From NCBI GenBank assembly GCA_003646045.1, contig QNDV01000210.1, positions 1 to 5,273 of the forward strand: DNA of 5,273 nucleotides. The letters are read 5' to 3'. Below the pieces are notes generated by a model. That model did no database searches and was not told where the DNA came from. It saw nothing but the letters and a program-made list of their open reading frames with translations. This stretch comes from a bacterium. GTDB lineage: Bacteria; Krumholzibacteriota; Krumholzibacteria; LZORAL124-64-63. Positions 1 to 5,273 of this stretch are shown in pieces. How positions within the stretch are numbered: the stretch's first letter is position 1; every line of letters starts with the position of its first letter. The position numbers and the translations under genes are program-made.

Positions 1-234
1 ATATACGAAAATACAGCAAAAACCGCAAGGCCTAAAATACCGCAACACCATAATAAACCAACAATATACGCCGCATCATGGCCCAAATCTTGCTCTCCGC
101 CTATCGCCCCCCACCATGGCCCCCGGGGGCCACGCCGCCGCCTCCAAAACCAAGCCCCCCGGGGGCCACATATTCACCCCAAACCCACTCCCGCCACCCC
201 CGGAACTTCCAACCCGCTAAACCTTTTCTCGCCC
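1..234. other. Left intergenic region: A-rich then C-rich, no supported gene
   Basis: No gene here can be supported. Bases 1-70 are about 36% GC (36 A, 9 T, 18 C, 7 G by hand count), far below the GC-rich remainder, with the short words ATATACG (1-7, 64-70) and AAAATAC (8-14, 34-40) each occurring twice. Bases 81-230 switch to C-rich and G-poor on the plus strand; in 171-230 I count 30 C against 4 G. A proline-rich plus-strand frame beginning at 78 runs into the next gene out of frame, lacks a ribosome binding site and looks like composition only. On the minus strand a frame is open from 173 to the left edge and encodes a hydrophobic stretch near the edge. That could be the start of a divergent gene but is not firm. 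Confidence 0.6.
117..169. repeat. Pair of GC-rich palindromes in direct repeat
   Basis: The 14-base word CCCCCGGGGGCCAC occurs at 120-133 and again at 156-169, exactly 36 bases apart. The first copy lies in a perfect 16-base palindrome (117-132, TGGCCCCC/GGGGGCCA). The second copy has the same ten-base core (156-165), but its outer pairing is broken by one mismatch (155 against 166). These could fold as short hairpins without loops, act as a binding site for a dimeric protein, or be a by-product of C-tract slippage. Nothing in the window tells these apart, and no further copy is visible. Confidence 0.6.
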
Positions 235-254
235 GTGCACGTCTACCCTATACT
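226..254 (+). promoter_or_regulatory. Possible sigma-70-type promoter of the GIN-domain gene
   Basis: TATACT at 249-254 matches five of six bases of the -10 consensus and would start transcription near 261, leaving a leader of about 28 bases that includes the ribosome binding site. The -35 is poor: TTCTCG at 226-231, 17 bases upstream, matches three of six positions. A GGAACTT word at 202-208 resembles the -35 of extracytoplasmic-stress (sigma-E) promoters, but I see no matching -10 at the usual distance. The promoter may therefore depend on an activator. Confidence 0.35.
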
Positions 255-277
255 CAGACCCCAAAAACCCCGGACCC

Positions 278-283
278 GGAGGG
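278..283 (+). promoter_or_regulatory. Ribosome binding site fixing the start of the GIN-domain gene
   Basis: GGAGGG lies five bases before the ATG at 289. The same reading frame also has an ATG at 235, but that one lies upstream of the predicted transcription start, has no Shine-Dalgarno sequence, and would put 18 charged, proline-rich residues ahead of an otherwise standard signal peptide. The downstream ATG is therefore the better start. Confidence 0.75.
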
Positions 284-288
284 CTCCC

Positions 289-966
289 ATGCGTTTCCGC
301 CATACAGTCACCACTATCGCCATTCCCCTGCTCGTGCTTGCCTTGGCCCTGCCCGCCCAGGCCAGATGGTTCGGCAGCGGCAAGGGTATCGAGGGCTCGG
401 GAGACATGGAAACTCGCGAGTTTGATCTCAAGACTTTCGAGGCCATCGAATTGGGTGGCGCCTTCTCGGTGGAGATCCGCTTTGGTGACAAGCAGAGTGT
501 AGCGGTCACCATCGACGACAATCTGTGGGAGAACCTGGAGACCGGTGTTTCCCACGGCACCTTCGAATTGGACTGGGACAAGAACTGCGAGCCGGATGAC
601 GACTGCAAGGTGGTCATTACAATGGGCAACCTGGAGCGGCTCGAGGTCCACGGTGCCTGCGACGCCACGGTCAAGGATTTCGATAGCGATCGTTTCGAAT
701 TCAATGTCCACGGCGCTGCCGAACTGTACATCAACGGCCAAGCGGACGAGTTGGAGATCAACATCTCCGGCGCCGGCGAAGTGGACGCGCGGAACCTGAA
801 GGCAAAACACGTCAAGGTGCGCATCAGCGGCGCCGGCGACGCTGAACTCTACGCCAGCGAGAGCATTGACGCGCGGATCTCCGGTGCGGGGAACCTGGAC
901 TACTGGGGCAATCCCGACCACGAGAAAACCAATGTGTCGGGAGTGGGCAGCATCGACGCCCACTGA
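289..966 (+). CDS. Secreted GIN-domain (DUF2807) protein
   Basis: Predicted 225-residue exported protein. Residues 1-25 form a clear Sec signal peptide: basic start (Arg2, Arg4, His5), hydrophobic core at about 8-21, and an Ala-Gln-Ala signal peptidase I site at 23-25. There is no lipobox cysteine. The mature part matches the 'putative auto-transporter adhesin, head GIN domain' family as I know it: an opening R-x-F-x-L-x-x-F-x-x-I-x-L-x-G-x-x-x-V-x-I segment (about 43-63), then glycine-centred turns (HGA, HGA, SGAG, SGAG, SGAG, SGVG) every 18-20 residues, as expected for a beta-helix-like stack. It is acidic. Cys100 and Cys106 flank a short acidic loop and could form a disulphide in the periplasm; Cys124 would be unpaired. 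Family function is unknown despite the 'adhesin' name; a periplasmic or cell-surface location is inferred. Its 3' end faces the symporter gene. Confidence 0.88.
   Translation: MRFRHTVTTIAIPLLVLALALPAQARWFGSGKGIEGSGDMETREFDLKTFEAIELGGAFSVEIRFGDKQSVAVTIDDNLWENLETGVSHGTFELDWDKNCEPDDDCKVVITMGNLERLEVHGACDATVKDFDSDRFEFNVHGAAELYINGQADELEINISGAGEVDARNLKAKHVKVRISGAGDAELYASESIDARISGAGNLDYWGNPDHEKTNVSGVGSIDAH
649..963 (+). repeat. About 20-residue glycine-centred repeats within the GIN protein
   Basis: Six repeat turns begin at residues 121 and 141 (HGA), 160, 180 and 198 (SGAG) and 217 (SGVG), each followed by a strand of alternating polar and apolar residues. The repeat shows in the DNA too: CGGCGCCGGCGA is identical at 768-779 and 828-839, exactly 60 bases (20 codons) apart. 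This fits the family's stacked beta fold and suggests growth by internal duplication. The last unit is short and ends the protein. Confidence 0.7.
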
Positions 967-1015
967 TACACCGACATTCATCAGGGGTGTCGCCGACGGA
1001 GCGGCGGCGCCCCGA
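967..1015. other. Gap between converging genes; only a weak hairpin
   Basis: This 49-base gap separates the stop codons of two converging genes. A five-pair hairpin (CGCCG at 991-995 with CGGCG at 1002-1006, loop of six) is present, but neither strand has a T-tract after it, so it is not a convincing intrinsic terminator. Termination here may be Rho-dependent or lie inside the opposing genes. Confidence 0.5.
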
Positions 1016-2563
1016 TCAGTGCAGCACCACCTGCAGCGCCACCAGCGACAACCCCAACGCCCATCCCGCGCGTACCACGGTCCGGTCAGCGGCCTGGCCC
1101 AGTGACCCCGGGGAGATTCCGCGTCGGGTGCGCCACCAGGCCTCGGCGGCCACCACTGCGAAACCGGTCAGGATGGTCAGCGCCGTCACGTTGAAATAGG
1201 CCATGTCGGGCCACGCCCGTTCGAACCCCAGCTTGAGGCCCACTGTGGCCACCATCATTCCCAGCACCAGGCGGGGATTCGCCTGCCACAGGAACACCGC
1301 CGAGGCGATGAGGATCACGAATCCCACCTTGATGTAGTAGCTCATGTCGTTGAACCAGTGGGTCAGGGCAAAAGTCGGATTATTCAGTTTGATCCAGGCC
1401 TGCAGCATACCGAAGGAGAGGCCCGTCATCAGGGTCACCATGATGGCCCGTCGACCCGCGGCCACAACCTGACGGTCGGTCGCCCCCGGACACAGACGGC
1501 CACGATAGATGTCCACTGACCACAGGGTCGATACCGAGTTGAAGATCGAGTCCACCGAACTCATCAGCGAAGCGAAGAGTCCGCACAGCACCAGTCCCCG
1601 CAGTCCCGCCGGCAACAGCAGATTCACCAGGGTCGGATAGGCGAGGTCCGGGTCAGCCAGGGGCGCATCGCCGTGGATGCTGGCCAGGGCGATGGCGGGC
1701 AACACGGTGATGGCCGCGATGACGTACTTCAACACACCGCCGGCCAGCAGCCCGAGTTGGGCATCGCGCAACGACCGCGCGGCCAGGGCCCGCTGCAGGA
1801 TGATCTGGTTGCTGCCCCAGTAGTTCAGGTTCAACAGCAGGATGGCGCCGATGGCGGTCCAGGGCAGCCTGGGGTGGTCAGCCGGCAGATGCAGATGCAT
1901 TAGACCCGTATCCCGCAGGGCTCCGAATCCGCCGGCCCGGTCCACGGCCAGCACCGACAGCACCACACCGCCACCGACCAGCAATACGAATTGGATGGCA
2001 TCCGTGCGTACCACCGCCGTCAGCCCGCCCAGCCAGGTGTAGGCAGCCGAAAAGGCGCCCAGTACCACCATCATGATCACCAGGCGGGTGAAGGGATCGG
2101 CGTGGATCAGTTCCGTGTACTGGGGAAAGAGCGCCTCTACCGCGTACGCACCCCAGAACAAGGCGGTACCCAGGTAGAGAAAGCCATACAGCACCATGGT
2201 CAGCACCGAATAGGCCGTAGCCACCTGCAAACCGAACTTCGCTGCGAAGAACTGGGTGATGGTCATCACCCGCAGTTGCAGGTAAAGGGGCACGAAGACG
2301 AAGGTGGCCAGCAGCAGACCGAAGACGGCATTGATCTCGAGGTTGGCCTGGGCCAGGCCATAGAGGTAGGCGCTACCCGCAATGCCAAGGAAATGCCCGG
2401 CGTGGATGTTGGTGGCGATGGTTGACAGGGCGATGGAGGGCCAGCGCAGGCGCCGCGACGAGACGAAATACTCCTCGGCGGTGGCATCCGCATTCGTGCG
2501 GGACAACACGCCCACCAGCATGATGACGACGAAGTAGGCGGCGATGATCAGCAGGTCCAGCAC
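1016..2563 (-). CDS. Sodium:solute symporter, SSS/SLC5 family, SGLT-like
   Basis: A 515-residue inner-membrane protein with about 14 hydrophobic segments, the usual count for this family. It should couple sodium entry to uptake of a small organic solute. Its motifs align without gaps to Vibrio SGLT as I remember it: A-T-N-I-H-A-G-H-F-L-G (50-60) for the broken helix 1, N-L-N-Y-W-G-S-N-Q (245-253), a Q-R-A-L-A-A-R-S block (257-264) and A-S-L-M-S-S (331-336). Ser335 and Ser336 correspond to the sodium-ligand serines. Of the vSGLT galactose contacts, Glu76, Asn245, Lys279 and the gate Tyr248 are kept, but Gln69 is replaced by His57 and Ser91 by Ala79. A sugar or related polyol is plausible; the substrate is not proven. 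The start is GTG; AAGGG nine bases upstream is a modest ribosome binding site, and a TAA about 30 bases upstream closes the frame. It has its own likely promoter and is probably not in an operon with its neighbours. Confidence 0.92.
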   Translation of the reverse strand: MLDLLIIAAYFVVIMLVGVLSRTNADATAEEYFVSSRRLRWPSIALSTIATNIHAGHFLGIAGSAYLYGLAQANLEINAVFGLLLATFVFVPLYLQLRVMTITQFFAAKFGLQVATAYSVLTMVLYGFLYLGTALFWGAYAVEALFPQYTELIHADPFTRLVIMMVVLGAFSAAYTWLGGLTAVVRTDAIQFVLLVGGGVVLSVLAVDRAGGFGALRDTGLMHLHLPADHPRLPWTAIGAILLLNLNYWGSNQIILQRALAARSLRDAQLGLLAGGVLKYVIAAITVLPAIALASIHGDAPLADPDLAYPTLVNLLLPAGLRGLVLCGLFASLMSSVDSIFNSVSTLWSVDIYRGRLCPGATDRQVVAAGRRAIMVTLMTGLSFGMLQAWIKLNNPTFALTHWFNDMSYYIKVGFVILIASAVFLWQANPRLVLGMMVATVGLKLGFERAWPDMAYFNVTALTILTGFAVVAAEAWWRTRRGISPGSLGQAADRTVVRAGWALGLSLVALQVVLH

Positions 2564-2620
2564 AGAGGTCAGCCCTTGAGCCAGGTTACGGCGAGGTTAT
2601 TCCAGACAGCCGGGATACGG

Positions 2621-2628
2621 GACCGGTC
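2621..2628. promoter_or_regulatory. Small palindrome at the predicted transcription start of the symporter gene
   Basis: GACCGGTC is a perfect eight-base palindrome lying where the promoter at 2636-2664 would start transcription (about 2629). A repressor site in this position would suit a substrate-controlled transporter, but eight bases is short enough to be chance in GC-rich DNA. Confidence 0.2.
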
Positions 2629-2635
2629 AACATCC

Positions 2636-2664
2636 ACACTAGCATTCCGCGACAAGGCTGCCAA
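2636..2664 (-). promoter_or_regulatory. Probable sigma-70-type promoter of the symporter gene
   Basis: Read on the minus strand: TTGGCA (-35, positions 2664-2659, five of six consensus bases), a 17-base spacer, then TAGTGT (-10, positions 2641-2636) preceded by the TG of an extended -10. The -10 hexamer itself is weak (three of six), but the spacing is ideal and the TG partly compensates. Transcription would begin near 2629, giving an untranslated leader of about 66 bases before the GTG start. The site lies in the only non-coding stretch between the TPR gene and the symporter gene. Confidence 0.5.
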
Positions 2665-2674
2665 TCCCGTCCGG

Positions 2675-3217
2675 TCACTCCTGCCGGCCACTGCTCATTC
2701 GTATCAGCACCGTGCGTATTCGCCCGCAGACCATGTTGAGGAAGTGGTTCCGGGGCAGATTGGGAAAGACGGCCAGTTGGCGGGGGTCGCTGCGGTTGAG
2801 CTGTTGGCGGACGCCTCGGTTACGGGCGGACATATCCCGCGCCTGGGCGAAATGCTGGAACGCCGCGCCGCGTCGCCCGGCCAACAAGTGAACCTGGCCC
2901 AGGGCGAACCAGCCCACCGGATTGTCGGGGTGGTTCCTGATCACCGACCGCGCTGATTCTTCCGCTGAACCATCGCTGCGCCCGAGAGCCGCCAGACTGA
3001 TCGCCAGATAGGCCTGACATTCGGCGTGTCCGGGATCCTGGGCCAGGCCTTCGCGCAGCAGGCTGTCCGCCGCCTCGAAATCCCCCCGCTCGATCTCCGC
3101 CGCGGCCAGGTCAGCCAGCTTGTCCACCGGCGAGGCGGAACATCGCCCAATCTCGTAGGTGGATGAGATGAATGGATTTGTGCCATGTTTTCTTTTGGTC
3201 ATGAAGGTCGGACACAT
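2675..3217 (-). CDS. Small TPR-repeat protein of unknown role
   Basis: Predicted 180-residue soluble protein; no signal peptide or membrane segment is seen. Three tetratricopeptide units of 34-35 residues occupy about 31-64, 65-99 and 100-133. The third is the clearest, with Trp, Leu-Gly, Ala and Phe at the expected consensus positions (W-F-A-L-G-Q, then A-F-x-x-F-x-x-A). TPRs form helical hairpins that bind other proteins; the partner cannot be told. After them comes a basic, proline-containing tail (about 143-174, with V-F-P-N-L-P-R-N) that does not fit the TPR pattern. ATG codons at 3223 and 3217 are both possible. I chose 3217 because AGGGGAG (3230-3224) is then six bases away, against none for 3223; the choice changes two residues. 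The gene starts just after the clpB terminator on the same strand, so its promoter is unclear. A chaperone-related role would be a guess from proximity only. Confidence 0.8.
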   Translation of the reverse strand: MCPTFMTKRKHGTNPFISSTYEIGRCSASPVDKLADLAAAEIERGDFEAADSLLREGLAQDPGHAECQAYLAISLAALGRSDGSAEESARSVIRNHPDNPVGWFALGQVHLLAGRRGAAFQHFAQARDMSARNRGVRQQLNRSDPRQLAVFPNLPRNHFLNMVCGRIRTVLIRMSSGRQE

Positions 3218-3223
3218 TGCCAT

Positions 3224-3230
3224 CTCCCCT
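3224..3230 (-). promoter_or_regulatory. Ribosome binding site of the TPR gene
   Basis: AGGGGAG on the minus strand lies immediately before the ATG at 3223 and six bases before the ATG at 3217. The spacing favours the inner ATG. The site is only 13 bases beyond the terminator's T-rich tail. Confidence 0.6.
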
Positions 3231-3240
3231 GGATTCCCCC

Positions 3241-3278
3241 GTCAAGAAAACGGGGTCCGGCGGACGTGCCGGACCCCG
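3241..3278 (-). terminator. Strong intrinsic terminator of clpB
   Basis: Read on the minus strand, CGGGGTCCGGC (3278-3268) pairs perfectly with GCCGGACCCCG (3261-3251) across a six-base loop (3267-3262), an 11-base-pair, almost all G-C stem. It is followed at once by TTTTCTTGAC (3250-3241). It begins about 50 bases after the clpB stop codon. The plus strand has no T-tract after the stem, so the terminator works in one direction only, the direction of clpB. Confidence 0.92.
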
Positions 3279-3329
3279 ATAACGTATCGGCTGGATTCGG
3301 GAGAAGCTTGACGGACTTCCCGTGACGGG

Positions 3330-5273
3330 TTATGCCGCCACGGCGTCTTCCCGCACATCAAGGGGTATTGCCGCCAGGACGAGTCCGCTCGCCCCGACGT
3401 CCAGCACCGCCTTCTGTCCGGCTGTCAGCTGCCCCGCCAGGATCATGTCCGCCAGACGGTCCTGTACCTCGCGCTGGATCACGCGCTTTACCGGACGCGC
3501 ACCGAAGGCCGGGTCGTAACCCTGGGTCGCCAGACGCGCCACGGCCTCGTCGGTGACCTTGAGCCCCATGTCCTGCTCCTCGAGGGTTCGCGCCACCTTC
3601 TCCAGTTCCAACCGCACGATGGTGGCGATGAGTTCACTGCCCAGGCTGTTGAAGCGCACGATCCCGTCCAGCCGGTTGAGGAACTCGGGCCGGAAGTGAC
3701 CGGCCAACGCCGCGAGCACCTGGCCCTCGCGCTCGTCCTGCTCCTGTACTCGGCAGGGCTCGTACGTTTCATCCTGGCAGAGATTGCTGGTCATGATCAC
3801 CAGGGTGTTGCGGAAATCCACGACCCGCCCCTTGCCGTCGGTCAGGCGGCCATCGTCCAACAGCTGCAGCAGCACATTCATCACCTCGGGATGGGCCTTC
3901 TCCACCTCGTCCAGCAGGATCACGCTGTAGGGATGACGCCGCACGGCCTCGGTCAGCTGACCACCCGCCTCGTGTCCCACGTAGCCCGGAGGCGAGCCGA
4001 TCATGCGACTCACGGCGTGGCGCTCCATGTACTCGGACATGTCCAGACGCACCAACGCCGTCTCGTCACCGAACATCTGCTCGGTGAGGGCCTTGGCCAG
4101 CTCGGTCTTGCCCACACCGGTGGGACCCAGGAACAGGAACGAACCCAGGGGTCGACTGCGGTCGGTCAGACCCGCCCGCCCGCGACGGATGGTACGGGCC
4201 ACCTGGGCCACGGCTTCGTCCTGGCCTACCACGCGAGCGGTAATCCGATCCTCCAGATCCCGCAGCCTGGCCATTTCATCCTCCACCAGGCGTCCCGCCG
4301 GTATGCCGGTCCACTTGGCCACCAGATGGGCGATGTCGTCCTCTTCCACCTCTTCGCGCAACAGTGGGTTTTCACCCTGGATGCGGACCAGCTCGGCCCG
4401 GGCAGCGTCGATCTGCGCCTGGATCAGGGCCTGGCCGCTGTACTTCAGCTCACTGGCCTTGGCCAGGTCGCCGGCGCGCTCGGCCGCCTCCATCTCCAGT
4501 TGCAGGTTTTCCTGCTGCTTCTGCAGGGCGCGGGTGGCATCGATAGCATCTTTCTCCATCTCCCAACGGGCCTTGACCTGGTCCAGTGAATCGCGCAGCT
4601 CGACGAGTTGCCGATCGATGGTCTCACGACGGTTCACGGCCGATTTCTCGGTTTCCTTCTCCAGGGCCAGCCGCTCCATCTCGAGCTGGTTGAGTTGCCG
4701 CTGCAGGTCGTCCACTTCGGCGGGCACGCTGTCGATCTCCATGCGCAGACGACTGGCCGCCTCGTCCATGAGGTCGATGGCCTTGTCCGGCAGCATGCGG
4801 TCGGCGATGTAGCGCTGGGACAGCTTCACCGCGGCCACGATGGCGCCATCGGTGATGCGAATGCCGTGGTGCACCTCGTAGCGCTCCTTCAGCCCGCGCA
4901 GGATGGCTACGGCCTGGTCCCAGGTAGGCTCTTCCACCAGCACGGGCTGGAAGCGCCGCTCCAGGGCAGGGTCCTTCTCGATGTGCTGTCTGAACTCGTC
5001 GATGGTGGTGGCGCCGATGCAATGCAGATCTCCCCGCGCCAAGGCCGGCTTGAGGATGTTGGACGCGTCCATGGCCCCACCGGTGGCGCCGGCGCCCACG
5101 AGGGTGTGCATTTCGTCGATGAAAAGGATGACCTCGCCGTCCTGGTCGGTCACCTCCTGGATCACCTTCTTGAGTCGGTCCTCGAATTCGCCGCGGTACT
5201 TGGTGCCGGCGATGAGCGCCCCCATGTCCAGGGCGAGGACGCGTTTGTTACGCAGTCCCTCGGGCACGTCACC
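3330..5273 (-). CDS. clpB: ClpB/Hsp104 protein disaggregase, 5' end beyond the window
   Basis: The C-terminal 647 residues of ClpB; about 210 N-terminal residues (substrate domain, first Walker A) lie past the right edge. The GTG at 5267-5265 is an internal valine codon, not a start. ClpB is a cytoplasmic hexamer that, with DnaK/DnaJ/GrpE, threads proteins out of aggregates after heat stress. In fragment numbering: first ATPase domain with pore tyrosine in K-Y-R-G (Tyr26), Walker B V-I-L-F-I-D-E (48-54) and paired arginine fingers (106-107); coiled-coil M domain (about 182-310), which separates ClpB from ClpA and ClpC; second ATPase domain with Walker A G-P-T-G-V-G-K-T (383-390), Walker B V-I-L-L-D-E (451-456), pore G-Y-V-G (430-433), T-S-N sensor and sensor-2 G-A-R-P (591-594). 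Both ClpB signature patterns fit. No ClpP-binding I-G-F/L loop was seen. Oddities: G-Y-V-G is followed by His-Glu-Ala rather than the usual Tyr-Glu-Glu, and the segment after T-S-N-L is divergent with two cysteines. Confidence 0.96.
   Translation of the reverse strand, partial: GDVPEGLRNKRVLALDMGALIAGTKYRGEFEDRLKKVIQEVTDQDGEVILFIDEMHTLVGAGATGGAMDASNILKPALARGDLHCIGATTIDEFRQHIEKDPALERRFQPVLVEEPTWDQAVAILRGLKERYEVHHGIRITDGAIVAAVKLSQRYIADRMLPDKAIDLMDEAASRLRMEIDSVPAEVDDLQRQLNQLEMERLALEKETEKSAVNRRETIDRQLVELRDSLDQVKARWEMEKDAIDATRALQKQQENLQLEMEAAERAGDLAKASELKYSGQALIQAQIDAARAELVRIQGENPLLREEVEEDDIAHLVAKWTGIPAGRLVEDEMARLRDLEDRITARVVGQDEAVAQVARTIRRGRAGLTDRSRPLGSFLFLGPTGVGKTELAKALTEQMFGDETALVRLDMSEYMERHAVSRMIGSPPGYVGHEAGGQLTEAVRRHPYSVILLDEVEKAHPEVMNVLLQLLDDGRLTDGKGRVVDFRNTLVIMTSNLCQDETYEPCRVQEQDEREGQVLAALAGHFRPEFLNRLDGIVRFNSLGSELIATIVRLELEKVARTLEEQDMGLKVTDEAVARLATQGYDPAFGARPVKRVIQREVQDRLADMILAGQLTAGQKAVLDVGASGLVLAAIPLDVREDAVAA

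Noticed and set aside
202..231. Possible sigma-E promoter (GGAACTT at 202-208)
   Set aside because: The -35 word is good, but no T-C-T-G-A-like -10 sits at the usual 15-17-base spacing; the nearest, TCTCG at 227-231, is both too far and a poor match.
78..425. Proline-rich 115-codon frame on the plus strand
   Set aside because: It has no ribosome binding site, its residues simply follow the C-rich composition, and it overlaps the well-supported GIN gene in another frame.
217..981. Long open frame antisense to the GIN gene (254 codons)
   Set aside because: It lies over a gene with a signal peptide, family motifs and a good ribosome binding site. Long antisense frames are common in GC-rich DNA, and its product shows no recognisable domain.
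991..1009. Hairpin between the converging genes as an intrinsic terminator
   Set aside because: It has only five base pairs and no T-tract on either strand.
3696..4589. 297-codon frame antisense to clpB
   Set aside because: It is fully inside a highly conserved ClpB coding region, is rich in His, Gln and Leu as expected from mirrored codons, and has no recognisable motif.
5265..5267. GTG as the start of clpB
   Set aside because: The frame continues upstream to the window edge (Gly-Asp-Val-Pro-Glu-Gly), matching the interior of ClpB, so this is a valine codon in a gene cut by the window.

Overview
The window looks like ordinary chromosomal DNA of a GC-rich bacterium. The high-GC coding bias, full-length ClpB family features, good Shine-Dalgarno sites and a periplasmic GIN-domain protein point to a proteobacterium. 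A gammaproteobacterium (Chromatiales-like) is my best guess, but that is inference, not something the sequence proves. I see no mobile element, CRISPR array, rRNA or tRNA.

Layout from left to right. Positions 1-288 are non-coding as far as I can support: an A-rich, low-GC stretch (1-70), then a very C-rich, G-poor stretch with two GC palindromes, then a probable promoter. A forward gene (289-966) encodes a secreted protein of the GIN/DUF2807 type with a regular glycine-centred repeat. It converges, with a 49-bp gap, on a leftward gene (1016-2563) for a sodium:solute symporter of the SSS/SLC5 family, closest in its motifs to bacterial SGLT-type sugar transporters. Upstream of that, also leftward, is a small TPR-repeat protein (2675-3217). 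Further upstream is the 3' three-quarters of clpB (3330 to beyond 5273), which encodes the ClpB/Hsp104 disaggregase. A strong intrinsic terminator follows clpB.

The genes do not form an obvious pathway. clpB is a housekeeping heat-shock chaperone that ends at its own terminator. The TPR gene begins only about 20 bases after that terminator's T-tract, so it has almost no room for a private promoter in between. The symporter appears to have its own promoter at about 2636-2664. The GIN protein is secreted and the symporter sits in the inner membrane, but they face each other and are unlikely to be co-transcribed.

I did not find a convincing new biological system. The points most worth checking are the terminator/TPR-gene arrangement, the left-edge low-GC segment with a possible divergent membrane-protein start, the C-rich possible Rho-loading region, and unusual residues in ClpB and in the symporter's predicted substrate site.
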